The notes below the pieces were generated by a model that made no database searches, had not been told where the DNA came from, and saw only the letters and a list, made by a program, of their open reading frames with translations. This document shows positions 10,648-18,136 of a stretch of 64,000 bases of DNA, in pieces. The position numbers and the translations under genes were made by a program. Position 1 is the first letter of the stretch. Each line of letters starts with the position of its first letter. Source of the stretch: Verrucomicrobiota bacterium (GTDB lineage Bacteria; Verrucomicrobiota; Verrucomicrobiia; Chthoniobacterales; Terrimicrobiaceae); NCBI GenBank assembly GCA_026398275.1, contig JAPLTF010000024.1, positions 19,115 through 83,114 of the forward strand. Reading direction: 5' to 3'.

Positions 10648-12222
10648 ATGGAACCCACTGCGCCTCATCTTCCGGGGGAATTGGACCGGCTGTTTTATCG
10701 TCCCGCCGACGAATTCTTCGTCTCGCACTCCGGATTCTCCCTCACCTACGACGACGTCTCGCTGGCCACGCTGTATTCCGAGATCCTTCCGAAGGATGCG
10801 AATTTCGAGACGGCGCTTGCGCCGGGCCTGTCGCTGCACCTGCCGGTTGTCTCCGCCGACATGGACACGGTGACCGAGTCGCGGATGGCGATCGCGCTCG
10901 CGCTGAACGGCGGGCTCGGGCTCATCCACTACAACATGCCCGCCCGCCAGCAGCTCTCCGAGGTCTCGCGGGTGAAAAACCACGTCCACGGGCTGATCCG
11001 CGAGCCGATCAAGGTCGCGCCCGACCAGCTCATCGGGAACATCCTGGAATTGATCGAGGAGAAAAAATATTCCTTCAGCACATTTCCGGTCGTCGATGAA
11101 TCCGGCATCCTGCTCGGCCTTCTCCCCGGCCATTGCGTGCGCCCGCGGTTTGCGCCGCGTGCTGTGACCGAGGCGATGGTGGCGCGGTCGTCGGTGCTCA
11201 CGATCCGGGAGGATGAACTTGGCGATGATCCGATCGCGCGGGCCGACCGGTTTTTCACCGAGCACATCGGGATTCACAAGCTTCTCGTGGTGGATTCCAA
11301 GGACCGCCTGCGCGGGCTCTTCACGCTGAGCGACATCGAGCGGATCACGCAGGAACGCCTGCTGCAGACGAAGCCGGCGCGCGACGGAAAATTCCGCCTG
11401 CTCTGCGGCGCCGCGGTGAGCGCCCCGCGCGAGGCCTCCGGCGGGATCGACCGCAAAGCCCTCCTCGAGCACATGGAGGCATTGGTGGAACGAGGCGTCG
11501 ATGCCGTCGCCGTCTCGACCGCGCACGGGCATACCAAAGGCGTCGGCGATTCTGTCCGGCTCATTCGCGATGCCTTTCCCGAGCTGCCGATCATCGCCGG
11601 AAATGTGACCAGCGCGGCCGGCGTCGAATTTCTTGCGGGCTGTGGCGCGAACACGATCAAGGTCGGCCAGGGCCCCGGCTCGATCTGCACGACCCGCGTG
11701 GTTGCGGGAGTCGGGATCCCCCAGCTGACCGCCCTCTATGTCTGTTCGAAAGCCGCCGCGCACTGCGGGGTCACGATCCTCGCCGACGGCGGCATCACGA
11801 AATCCGGCGACATCGTGAAGGCGCTCACCCTCGCGCACGCGGTCGTCTGCGGAAGCCTGCTGGCCGGCTGCCCCGAGGCACCCGGGCAGATCATGGAGAT
11901 CAACGGAAAATTCTACAAACAATACCGCGGGATGGGAAGCCACGCGGCGATGAAGGCAGGCAGCGCCGCGCGCTACGGGCACGCGAAGGACAGCGGGCGC
12001 AAGTCCGCCGCCGAGGGGGTCGAGGCCCTGAAGGAAGTCTCCGCCCCCGCCGACACCGTCCTCGCGCAACTGGCGGGCGGACTCCAGAGCGGCATGGGCT
12101 ACCTCGGCGCACCCGCGCTCGACGTTCTCCGCAAAAATGCCCGCTACACCCGGATCACGGCCGCGGGCCTGAAGGAAAGCGCCCCGCACGACATCATCGA
12201 GGTGAAGACCGGAAACGAATAG
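10648..12222 (+). CDS. guaB: IMP dehydrogenase
   Basis: IMP dehydrogenase oxidises IMP to XMP with NAD, the first step towards GMP. The 524-residue protein shows LTYDDVSL near residue 32, a CBS-domain pair between about residues 110 and 240 ([16 protein letters not shown] and [20 protein letters not shown]), the catalytic loop GPGSICTTR with Cys347, [14 protein letters not shown], and the flap [10 protein letters not shown]. It is slightly longer than typical GuaB because of an extended N-terminus. GMP reductase also has the loop, but the CBS pair and the flap favour GuaB. The M14-type gene follows after nine bases. Confidence 0.9.
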   Translation: MEPTAPHLPGELDRLFYRPADEFFVSHSGFSLTYDDVSLATLYSEILPKDANFETALAPGLSLHLPVVSADMDTVTESRMAIALALNGGLGLIHYNMPARQQLSEVSRVKNHVHGLIREPIKVAPDQLIGNILELIEEKKYSFSTFPVVDESGILLGLLPGHCVRPRFAPRAVTEAMVARSSVLTIREDELGDDPIARADRFFTEHIGIHKLLVVDSKDRLRGLFTLSDIERITQERLLQTKPARDGKFRLLCGAAVSAPREASGGIDRKALLEHMEALVERGVDAVAVSTAHGHTKGVGDSVRLIRDAFPELPIIAGNVTSAAGVEFLAGCGANTIKVGQGPGSICTTRVVAGVGIPQLTALYVCSKAAAHCGVTILADGGITKSGDIVKALTLAHAVVCGSLLAGCPEAPGQIMEINGKFYKQYRGMGSHAAMKAGSAARYGHAKDSGRKSAAEGVEALKEVSAPADTVLAQLAGGLQSGMGYLGAPALDVLRKNARYTRITAAGLKESAPHDIIEVKTGNE

Positions 12223-12231
12223 CGCGCTTTC

Positions 12232-12987
12232 ATGCTCCACGTCCGCGCCCACGATTACCCGTTTCTCGTCAATCGCTGGAAGCGCGCCGCCGCTGCGGCG
12301 GGATTGAAGATGCGGGAGTTTGCGGAGAGCGGGGGATATCCGATCTATTTCCTGGAATCGGCACCGTCCGCCGCCGAACAGCCATCCCTCTACATCTCCG
12401 CCGGCATCCACGGCGATGAGGCGGCCTCGACCGAGGGGCTGATCGCATGGGCGGAGAAAAGCCCGCGCCTGCTCCGCAAATTCCGCGCGCTGATTTTCCC
12501 GTGCCTGAACCCATGGGGCCTGGTCAACAACTGCCGGCTCGACCCGAGCGGCCGTGATCTCAACCGGTGCTACAACAATCCCCGCGTCCCCCAGATCCGT
12601 GCGCAGGTGAAAGTCCTCGGGCGTTCGCGCTTTGATCTCGCCCTCCAGCTCCATGAGGATTTCGACGCGCACGGGGTCTACATTTATGAGATTGCCGGGA
12701 AGCGCCCGTTCTGGGCCGGGGACCTCCTCAAGGCGGGCACCCGGAACCTGCCCCCCGATTCGCGCACCAGCATCGAAGGAAGAGCGGCAAAGAATGGCAT
12801 CGTTCGCCGCAAAATCACTCCCGACCTCATGCCCAACTGGCCGGAAGCCTTTCTCATCCACTTCCGGCACGCTGCGCGCACGTTCACGATCGAGACCCCG
12901 TCGGAATTCGCCATCGACGCCCGCGTGGCCACTCAAGAGGCGATCCTGACCGCCGCCCTCAACAAGTGCCTGGCGGAATCCCGGTAA
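12232..12987 (+). CDS. M14-family zinc deacylase / carboxypeptidase-like protein
   Basis: The 251-residue protein has the zinc-binding pattern of the M14 succinylglutamate desuccinylase/aspartoacylase group: SAGIHGDEAASTEG supplies His and Glu, and a later His is in ALQLHEDFDAHG. NPWGLVNNCRLDPSGRDLNR between them is the substrate-binding region seen in M14 proteins. The C-terminal FTIETPSEF contains the Glu expected as catalytic base. It sits nine bases after guaB and is likely co-transcribed, but a functional link is not evident. The substrate, a small amide or a peptidoglycan-type peptide, is unknown. Confidence 0.75.
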   Translation: MLHVRAHDYPFLVNRWKRAAAAAGLKMREFAESGGYPIYFLESAPSAAEQPSLYISAGIHGDEAASTEGLIAWAEKSPRLLRKFRALIFPCLNPWGLVNNCRLDPSGRDLNRCYNNPRVPQIRAQVKVLGRSRFDLALQLHEDFDAHGVYIYEIAGKRPFWAGDLLKAGTRNLPPDSRTSIEGRAAKNGIVRRKITPDLMPNWPEAFLIHFRHAARTFTIETPSEFAIDARVATQEAILTAALNKCLAESR

Positions 12988-13031
12988 GAGCCATCCCGCA
13001 TCCTCGACCGTGTATCGTGCGTCGCGGCGGA

Positions 13032-13072
13032 TTGACAGTCGGCATTATTATGCGAATATGCTTTTATGCGAA
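13032..13072 (+). promoter_or_regulatory. Promoter and repeat operator of vapBC
   Basis: TTGACA at 13032-13037 is followed after 17 bases by AATATG. Two direct copies of TATGCGAA (13049-13056 and 13065-13072) flank the presumed -10 region; the second includes the start codon of the antitoxin. The 16-base repeat spacing fits binding of an antitoxin oligomer on one face of the DNA. Confidence 0.4.
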
Positions 13073-13323
13073 CGACGATGGAAATCCCTGACGCCATTTT
13101 CAAGAAAGCCAAGCTGCGGGCCGTGCAGGAAGGCGTGGCGTTGAAGGAGGTGGTCACGCGGGCGCTCGTGCGCGAGCTGACGCCCGGCGGCGGCAATGCG
13201 GCGCTGAGAAAAGCGAGGGCCGGGCGGCTTTTCAAGGAATTGGACAAGGCGGGAAATTCCCGTCCGGTCGGTCGTTTGAACCGTAAGGAAATCTATGACC
13301 GCCCGGTGCTTCGCGGACACTAA
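13066..13323 (+). CDS. vapB: Antitoxin, VapB-like
   Basis: This 85-residue protein begins MRTTMEIPDAIFKKAKLRAV and continues KEVVTRALVREL, a short strand followed by helices as in MetJ/Arc-type VapB antitoxins. The tail, rich in Lys and Arg, ends in RLNRKEIYDR, a common toxin-binding end in this family. It overlaps the following PIN-toxin gene by 29 bases. Confidence 0.78.
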   Translation: MRTTMEIPDAIFKKAKLRAVQEGVALKEVVTRALVRELTPGGGNAALRKARAGRLFKELDKAGNSRPVGRLNRKEIYDRPVLRGH

Positions 13324-13714
13324 CATCTTTCTTTACGCGGCGTCGAAGGCCTCGGAGGACCGCGGGAAAAGGAAGGTGGCGCGAACGCTTCTGGAATCGG
13401 AAGACGTGGGAATTTCGGCCCAGGTTTTGCAGGAGTTCTTCGCGGCCGCCGCAGGAAAGAAGCGCCTGGGCATCTCGGAGGCGGAGGCTTTGCAGGCCAT
13501 CACTGCGATGAGGGAGTTCCCCGTTTTGCCGGTGACCGGAGAGCTCGTGCAGGAGGCCATCGGCCTGAAGGCCAGGCATGGCATCTCCTACTGGGATGCC
13601 GCGATTGTCGCCGCCGCCCACGAGCTCGGCTGCGAAGTGCTCTACACCGAAGACCTGAATGACGGCCAGGACTACGGCGGCGTTATCGTTCGAAATCCAT
13701 TCGTGAAGTCCTGA
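13295..13714 (+). CDS. vapC: PIN-domain ribonuclease toxin, VapC family
   Basis: The 139-residue PIN protein has the expected acidic residues in FADTNIFLYA, VLQEFF, YWDAAIVAAA and LYTEDLNDG, the four-strand layout of VapC. It would cleave a structured RNA when freed from the overlapping VapB partner. It is unlike the other three VapC proteins of the window in length and sequence, so these loci were acquired separately rather than by recent duplication. Confidence 0.88.
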   Translation: MTARCFADTNIFLYAASKASEDRGKRKVARTLLESEDVGISAQVLQEFFAAAAGKKRLGISEAEALQAITAMREFPVLPVTGELVQEAIGLKARHGISYWDAAIVAAAHELGCEVLYTEDLNDGQDYGGVIVRNPFVKS

Positions 13715-13749
13715 GACAGGAGCGGGCGCGGGCAAAATCTGCAAGCAAG

Positions 13750-14157
13750 TTATGACCAGTTCTCCACTTTCAATCCCGGCACGCGGCGAAACTCATTTTC
13801 GTTTGCCGTCACCAGGATCGCGCCCACCGCGCGGGCTGTCGCCGCGATAAAGAGGTCGTTGGGCCCGATCACTTTTCCGGCGGATTCCAGCGCCGTCCGA
13901 ATCCCGGCGTAGTGGTCGGCGCACGAATCGTCAAAATCCACAACAGTGACATTCGCCAGGAATCGATCGACCTGTTCCCGGTGAAGTTCTGGCCGTTGGC
14001 TCTTGAGGCAACCGACCAGCAACTCCGCCCGCACGACTTGGGAGACCGCAAGTTGCCCTGCGCTCACCGAGTTGATCTTTGCCCGCAATTTCGGAGACTT
14101 CGCCCGCAGGAACAGCACGACCGTGCTGGTGTCGAGATGGTAAAATGGGGATGCCAT
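13750..14157 (-). CDS. vapC: PIN-domain ribonuclease toxin, VapC family
   Basis: The 135-residue protein shows HLDTSTVVLFL, RAELLVG, PNDLFIAATA and VTANENEF, matching the four acidic positions of PIN nucleases. It ends with VPGLKVENW, the standard C-terminus of the VapC/FitB branch. It is transcribed from 14406 towards 13750, after its antitoxin with a 12-base gap, and converges on the previous vapBC pair. Confidence 0.9.
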   Translation of the reverse strand: MASPFYHLDTSTVVLFLRAKSPKLRAKINSVSAGQLAVSQVVRAELLVGCLKSQRPELHREQVDRFLANVTVVDFDDSCADHYAGIRTALESAGKVIGPNDLFIAATARAVGAILVTANENEFRRVPGLKVENWS

Positions 14158-14169
14158 ACGGGAGCGGCG

Positions 14170-14406
14170 CTAATCGAACGCCTCCCGGGGAGAATCGCTG
14201 GACGCAGGCAATTCCTTGGGCGCACGGAACGAAGCGTCCGAAATGCAGCCGTAAAAGACATCCAGCGTGCCTTTTCCGCCGTCCCGCCGCGCCGCTTCCT
14301 GAAGCCGCTCCCGCGCCCAACGCGAGATCGACACAGCTTCCCGGGCAGCGGCCGCCTCCACCGCCTTCTGCGTCGCTCCGTCAATGTAGATAGTCATCTG
14401 GGCCAT
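14170..14406 (-). CDS. vapB: Antitoxin, VapB/ParD-like
   Basis: With the start at ATG 14406 the protein has 78 residues, beginning MAQMTIYIDGATQKAVEAAA and continuing VSISRWARERLQEAARR, a ribbon-helix-helix DNA-binding fold. The open frame extends upstream to 14541, but that stretch runs through the operator and has no family resemblance. The C-terminal half should bind the VapC encoded next. Confidence 0.82.
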   Translation of the reverse strand: MAQMTIYIDGATQKAVEAAAAREAVSISRWARERLQEAARRDGGKGTLDVFYGCISDASFRAPKELPASSDSPREAFD

Positions 14407-14441
14407 GACAAAAGCATAGCAGACGAAGAGATCGATACAAG

Positions 14442-14459
14442 TATATGTTGGCACATATA
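14442..14459. promoter_or_regulatory. Inverted-repeat operator upstream of vapBC
   Basis: A perfect 18-base inverted repeat (TATATGT, four-base centre TGGC, ACATATA) lies 36 bases upstream of the antitoxin start at 14406. This is a typical size and place for an antitoxin-binding operator. Confidence 0.5.
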
Positions 14460-14474
14460 TGAAATGTGTCACTC

Positions 14475-14725
14475 GCGACTGTTCAGCATTCGATCCGGCG
14501 TGTGCGCGAGCGGGTGAAGAAGGGTGGACACGATGTTTCAATCATTCACTTGAAACGCCGGTTTCTGCCCAGCCTGCACAATTTTTTCGGACTCTATCTC
14601 CCGCTTGCCGACAAGGCCGTTCTCTACAACTCCACATTGCATCCTCCAAAGTTGGTGGCACATGGAGGGAAGGAAAATTCGAGCTCCACTCACCTCGCGA
14701 TTATGAATCCATCCGCTCCCGCTGA
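14475..14725 (+). pseudogene. Remnant of zeta-like kinase toxin (C-terminal part)
   Basis: From about 14475 the sequence encodes TVQHSIRRVRERVKKGGHDV and KRRFLPSLHNFFGLYLPL, nearly identical to the C-terminal half of the intact zeta-like protein at 16656-17228. The P-loop half is absent; the homology begins abruptly next to the vapBC operator. Near 14660 one base is missing relative to the intact copy (GTGGCACATGG against GTGGCAGCTTGG), so the ending ESIRSR is in another frame. The copy cannot make a functional kinase. Confidence 0.8.
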
Positions 14726-14906
14726 CCACCAGCCCGATGCCCATGACCGCTTCTTTGAGGAAGCGCAAGCCGCCATGCTCCGCGCCTCCCGACAGGTCAC
14801 CGCCGAGAACCGGCGTCTCGGCCTCCCCCTGATTGTGGAAAGACCCAGGCACAAAAGGCCGGCCCGGAAGCGTCTCGTAAAGGGTGCCGCCCTTCTTCAG
14901 TTTTGA
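14703..14906 (+). CDS. Small partner protein of the broken zeta module
   Basis: The 67-residue protein starts MNPSAPADHQPDAHDRFFEE and contains MLRASRQVTAENRRLGLPLI. It is a paralogue of the 57-residue product at 17206-17379, which follows the intact zeta-like gene. Small proteins with this ENRRLGLPLIV segment commonly accompany zeta-like ATPases and may be the antidote. The gene itself is intact although its kinase neighbour is broken. The last ten residues differ from the paralogue, suggesting read-through into flanking sequence. Confidence 0.6.
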   Translation: MNPSAPADHQPDAHDRFFEEAQAAMLRASRQVTAENRRLGLPLIVERPRHKRPARKRLVKGAALLQF

Positions 14907-14982
14907 GACGATCCCACTTTCGGGGTCAGGTCAGAACGACTCAGCCCTTGAAGGATGGGCCGGATAGGTGTATCCATTCGCC

Positions 14983-15192
14983 ATGGGTGAGTTGATTTTC
15001 GAAGTGGTTCAGGAGGCCGATGGCGGGTTTGTCGCCGAGTGCCTGACCGAGCCGATTGTAACCCAGGGAGATGACTGGGCTGCGCTTCGCATTGCGGTGA
15101 CGGATGCGGTCCAAGGCTATTTCTTTGATTCCCCCGCCCCCCAATCCGTGCGGCTGCATCTGGTAAGGGACGAAAGCTTCGCCCTCGCTTGA
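14983..15192 (+). CDS. hicB: HicB-family antitoxin
   Basis: This 69-residue protein (MGELIFEVVQEADGGFVAEC, then GDDWAALRIAVTDAVQGYF) has the partially degraded RNase H fold of HicB antitoxins: the strand pattern with GGFVAECL followed by a helix. It lacks a C-terminal DNA-binding domain. The start at 14983 is preferred to an ATG five codons upstream. Its stop overlaps the hicA start, and hicB comes first, the reverse of the classical hicAB order. Confidence 0.82.
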   Translation: MGELIFEVVQEADGGFVAECLTEPIVTQGDDWAALRIAVTDAVQGYFFDSPAPQSVRLHLVRDESFALA

Positions 15193-15431
15193 AACTGCCC
15201 AGAGATCTCTCCGGAAGGGCGCTCGTCAATTGCCTCTGCAGGAACTGGGACTACAAGGCGCTTCACCAGTCCGGAAGCCACATCATCCTTGAAACGGAAA
15301 TTCCAGGCCACCAGAGAATTCCCGTCCCGGACCACTCGTTTCTTCGGGTTGGAACCCTGAATGCCATCCTGAGATTGGTGTCCGCCCACAAAGGCGTCTC
15401 GAAAGAAGATATTCTCGATATGCTGCAATAA
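15189..15431 (+). CDS. hicA: HicA-family mRNA interferase toxin
   Basis: Translation starts at a TTG (15189) that overlaps the hicB stop as TTGA. The 80-residue product carries the double-stranded RNA-binding-like HicA fold, with the catalytic His in QSGSHIILET and a C-terminal helix EDILDML. RNA cleavage is the known role of the family. The length and gene overlap fit a functional HicBA pair. Confidence 0.8.
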   Translation: MKLPRDLSGRALVNCLCRNWDYKALHQSGSHIILETEIPGHQRIPVPDHSFLRVGTLNAILRLVSAHKGVSKEDILDMLQ

Positions 15432-15529
15432 TACCAATTCACCGGGGAGCTCCAACACTGGGGATCCCATCAATTCCACGCCATCCGCATGTGGAATTGC
15501 ACGGTGCGGGCTGCTAGGAATAACCCCAA

Positions 15530-16666
15530 ATGATTTACCTCGACCACAATGCCACGACCCCCGTGCTACCGGAAGTGGTTGATGCGATGATGCCATTCTT
15601 TCGCGAGGAATGGGGGAATCCGTCGAGTTCCTACCGGTTTGGGTCGAGGGTCAAGAAAGCCATCGAGACCGCCCGCGAACAGGTCGCGGAGCTGGTCGGT
15701 GCTCACCCGCTGGAGATCGTCTTCACGAGTGGGGGCACAGAAAGCGACAACACCGCGCTTCACGCGATGCTCCGTGCGGACCCGGCCAAGCGGCACATCA
15801 TCACCTCGGTCGTCGAACACTCGGCCGTCCTCACATTCTGCCGGGGATTGGAGAAGACGGGCTTCCGGATCACCTGCCTGCCAGTGGACCGGGACGGGCT
15901 GCTCACGATGAGCGACCTGGAGAATGCCATCACGCCCGAGACGGCGGGCGTCTCGTTGATGTGGGCAAACAACGAGACCGGCGTCCTTTTTCCTGTCGAG
16001 CAAATTGCCTCGCTCTGCTGCTCACGTCGCATACTCTTCCACTGCGACGCTGTTCAGGCTGCGGGCAAGATCCCCATCGACCTGAAAAATGTTCCCGTTG
16101 ATTACCTGTCGCTCACCGGACACAAGATCGGAGCGCCCAAGGGCGTTGGTGCTTTGCTCGTGCGGCGCAAAGCTCCGTTCTCCGCGTTCATCCAAGGCGG
16201 CCACCAGGAACGCGGGCGGCGCGGCGGAACCGAAAGCGTCCCGCTTGTCGCCGGTCTCGGATTGGCGGCGGAAATTGCCCGCAAGAAAACGGCAGCCTTT
16301 GACGGCAAAGTCTGGCCATTGCGCGATGCACTGGAGAACGGGATTCTCACCGCTATCCCGCACACCGAACTCAACGGTCACTCCACGCTGCGCCTTGCGA
16401 ACACGACGAACATCACGTTCCACGGAATCGAATCTGAAGCACTACTCCTCCTCCTAGATCAAGCCGGGATCTGCGCCAGCAGCGGGTCGGCCTGCCTCGC
16501 GGACTCGCCCGACCCCTCGCATGTTGTTGCTGCGATGAAGCCCGGAAGCGCGGCAAGGCAGTGCGTGAGGTTTTCGCTCGGGACCTCCACGCAGAAGGCG
16601 GATATTCAGAAATCGCTCTCAGAGCTTCGCGCAATTACGCGCACACTTGCTTCTCATGCCGGATAA
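15530..16666 (+). CDS. Cysteine desulfurase (NifS/IscS/DndA type)
   Basis: The 378-residue PLP enzyme removes sulfur from cysteine as an enzyme-bound persulfide. MIYLDHNATTPVLPEV is the family N-terminus, Lys199 in TGHKIGAPKG binds PLP, and Cys322 in SSGSACLADSPDPSHV is the catalytic cysteine. There are no iscU, nifU, mnm or dnd genes next to it. It lies between HicBA and a zeta-like toxin whose start overlaps its 3' end by 11 bases. That context, and its similarity in layout to DndA, suggests an accessory role such as sulfur supply for DNA or tRNA modification, which is inference. Confidence 0.88.
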   Translation: MIYLDHNATTPVLPEVVDAMMPFFREEWGNPSSSYRFGSRVKKAIETAREQVAELVGAHPLEIVFTSGGTESDNTALHAMLRADPAKRHIITSVVEHSAVLTFCRGLEKTGFRITCLPVDRDGLLTMSDLENAITPETAGVSLMWANNETGVLFPVEQIASLCCSRRILFHCDAVQAAGKIPIDLKNVPVDYLSLTGHKIGAPKGVGALLVRRKAPFSAFIQGGHQERGRRGGTESVPLVAGLGLAAEIARKKTAAFDGKVWPLRDALENGILTAIPHTELNGHSTLRLANTTNITFHGIESEALLLLLDQAGICASSGSACLADSPDPSHVVAAMKPGSAARQCVRFSLGTSTQKADIQKSLSELRAITRTLASHAG

Positions 16667-17228
16667 CTCTCCCATCCTCTACCTGATTGGCGGCCCGAAC
16701 GGTGCCGGGAAGACCACTTTTGCAAAGCAGTTTCTACCGGCGGTCGGAGTCATGGAATTTCTGAATGCCGATTCCTTGGCGGCAGGACTCTCACCCCTTG
16801 ATCCGCCATTGGCGGCCACCCGAGCGGCGAGACTGCTCCTGTCGAGATGGAAGGAACTTGTTAATGGGCGGCAAAGCTTCGCCTTCGAATCCACACTCAG
16901 CGGCCGCACATATGCGACGATGATCCGCACGGCGAAGGCACAGGGGTATCGTCTGCACCTCTCCTACCTGTATCTGGAAACCGTTCAGCATTCGATCCGA
17001 CGCGTGCGCGAACGAGTAAAGAAAGGTGGGCACGATGTTCCAGTTTCCGACTTAAAACGCCGGTTTCTGCCCAGCCTGCACCATTTCTTTGATCTCTACC
17101 TCCCACTGTCTGACGAGGCTCTTCTTTACAACTTCACCTTGCAACCGCCGCCCTTGGTGGCAGCTTGGAGGAACGGCAAACTGAATGTCCACTCACCTGC
17201 TGATTATGAATCCATCCGCAACCGTTAA
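16656..17228 (+). CDS. Zeta-toxin-like P-loop kinase
   Basis: The 190-residue protein has Walker A GGPNGAGKTT (residues 12-21), then FLNADSLAAGLSP and FAFESTLSGRTY, matching the zeta/PezT-like family that phosphorylates UDP-N-acetylglucosamine or other small substrates. The last 70 residues are repeated in the remnant at 14475-14725. The start at ATG 16656 overlaps the desulfurase gene by 11 bases. A 57-residue partner gene overlaps its end by 23 bases. The chromosomal branch of this family is also annotated as predicted ABC-type ATPase, and its toxicity is not proven. Confidence 0.8.
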   Translation: MPDNSPILYLIGGPNGAGKTTFAKQFLPAVGVMEFLNADSLAAGLSPLDPPLAATRAARLLLSRWKELVNGRQSFAFESTLSGRTYATMIRTAKAQGYRLHLSYLYLETVQHSIRRVRERVKKGGHDVPVSDLKRRFLPSLHHFFDLYLPLSDEALLYNFTLQPPPLVAAWRNGKLNVHSPADYESIRNR

Positions 17229-17379
17229 ACACCCGTCAAAAGATCAATTTCTGCAACAAGCGAATGCTGCGGTGCTCCGCGTCTCCCGCCAGGTTGCCGC
17301 AGAGAACAAGCGCCTCGGACTACCACTTATCGTCAATGTTGCAAGGCATAGACCTCCCGCTCGCAAGGCCAAAGCTTGA
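17206..17379 (+). CDS. Small partner protein of zeta-like kinase
   Basis: This 57-residue protein starts MNPSATVKHPSKDQFLQQAN and contains RVSRQVAAENKRLGLPLIV. It overlaps the zeta-like gene by 23 bases and is conserved in the duplicated module at 14703-14906. Its position and conservation suggest an antitoxin or regulator, but it does not resemble the classical epsilon antitoxin. Confidence 0.6.
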   Translation: MNPSATVKHPSKDQFLQQANAAVLRVSRQVAAENKRLGLPLIVNVARHRPPARKAKA

Positions 17380-17398
17380 TTCCAAACGAAAACCGCAA

Positions 17399-17647
17399 AT
17401 GACACTCGAACTCTACAAGGACGCAGTCATGAGCGTGGACCTGCCCGAATACGGTCTCCGCAAGGGCGATATCGTGAAGCTCATCGATGATCTCGATGCA
17501 GCCGACGGATCCCGCGGCTATGCCGTGGAGGTTTTTGACGTTTTTGGAAACACCATTGATGTTCAGTTCATTCCGGCAAATGCCGTGGAACCGCTCCGGA
17601 CCGGCGAGGTTTATTGTATCCGCTCCCGCGAACACGCGGCTGCCTGA
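17399..17647 (+). CDS. DUF4926 small protein
   Basis: The 82-residue protein has the DUF4926 core: LYKDAVMSVDLPEYGLRKGD, then GYAVEVFDVFGNTI and a final strand. It looks like a small SH3-like beta barrel. It is the first of two tandem DUF4926 genes that are only distantly similar to each other. The family is often found near toxin or nuclease genes, and its function is unknown. Confidence 0.75.
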   Translation: MTLELYKDAVMSVDLPEYGLRKGDIVKLIDDLDAADGSRGYAVEVFDVFGNTIDVQFIPANAVEPLRTGEVYCIRSREHAAA

Positions 17648-17670
17648 GCGGTTCGGTTGGAGCGGCGGCC

Positions 17671-17892
17671 ATGAATACAACCCCGGCCAAGTTGCTTGAT
17701 GTCGTTGCCGTGCTTGAAGACAAGCCCACATCCGGGCTCGTTGCCGGACAGGTGGGAACCATCGTGGAATTGCTGGCACCCGATGTTTTTGAAGTGGAGT
17801 TCTGCGACCTTGTGGGAAACACCATCGGTTTTGCGGAACTGTGCCGCCATGAGTTTCTTGTCCTGCGCCACGAGGCTGCTTTTGCCGCGTGA
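17671..17892 (+). CDS. DUF4926 small protein (second copy)
   Basis: This 73-residue protein (LLDVVAVLEDKPTSGLVAGQ, GTIVEL, VEFCDLVGNTIGFAEL) repeats the DUF4926 pattern of the gene 23 bases upstream, with the shared segments V-G-N-T-I and a Gly-rich turn. Identity between the two is low, so the tandem is old or was acquired as a pair. Its function is unknown. Confidence 0.75.
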   Translation: MNTTPAKLLDVVAVLEDKPTSGLVAGQVGTIVELLAPDVFEVEFCDLVGNTIGFAELCRHEFLVLRHEAAFAA

Positions 17893-17953
17893 ATTTGGCA
17901 GCCGGTTGCTCGATTGAGGTCTTCAATGCCCTCGCCGACAGTATTGCGCTGTA

Positions 17954-18136
17954 ATGATCGACGAGGGCCATGACTTCGAGCCCGCGTGGCTCTGCCTGGT
18001 CACCCAGATGACCGATCCCGAACAGGATTTCCTGCTCCTGCTCTATGTCGGCATGACGCGGGCCAAAGAACAACTGCTCCTGACTTCTTCGGAGCCAAAC
18101 CCGTTTACCGAACGCCTCACGGCACTGGCTGCCTGA
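17954..18136 (+). pseudogene. Remnant of UvrD-type helicase
   Basis: The 60-codon frame joins a helicase motif II segment (MIDEGHDFEPAWLCLVTQMT) directly to a motif VI segment (LLYVGMTRAKEQLLLTSS). In UvrD/PcrA-like enzymes these are separated by several hundred residues. The joint lies at LLLLY, where both ends would read similarly, so an internal deletion at short homology is likely. The 5' half with Walker A is also missing. Its stop codon abuts that of the convergent fusion gene. Confidence 0.7.

Noticed and set aside
9334..12936. A 1200-codon open frame on the minus strand extending the histidine kinase upstream
   Set aside because: Beyond 10530 the frame is antisense to guaB and the M14-type gene, whose motifs are clear on the plus strand; the extension has low-complexity Arg/Gly/Asp composition typical of a shadow frame in high-GC DNA.
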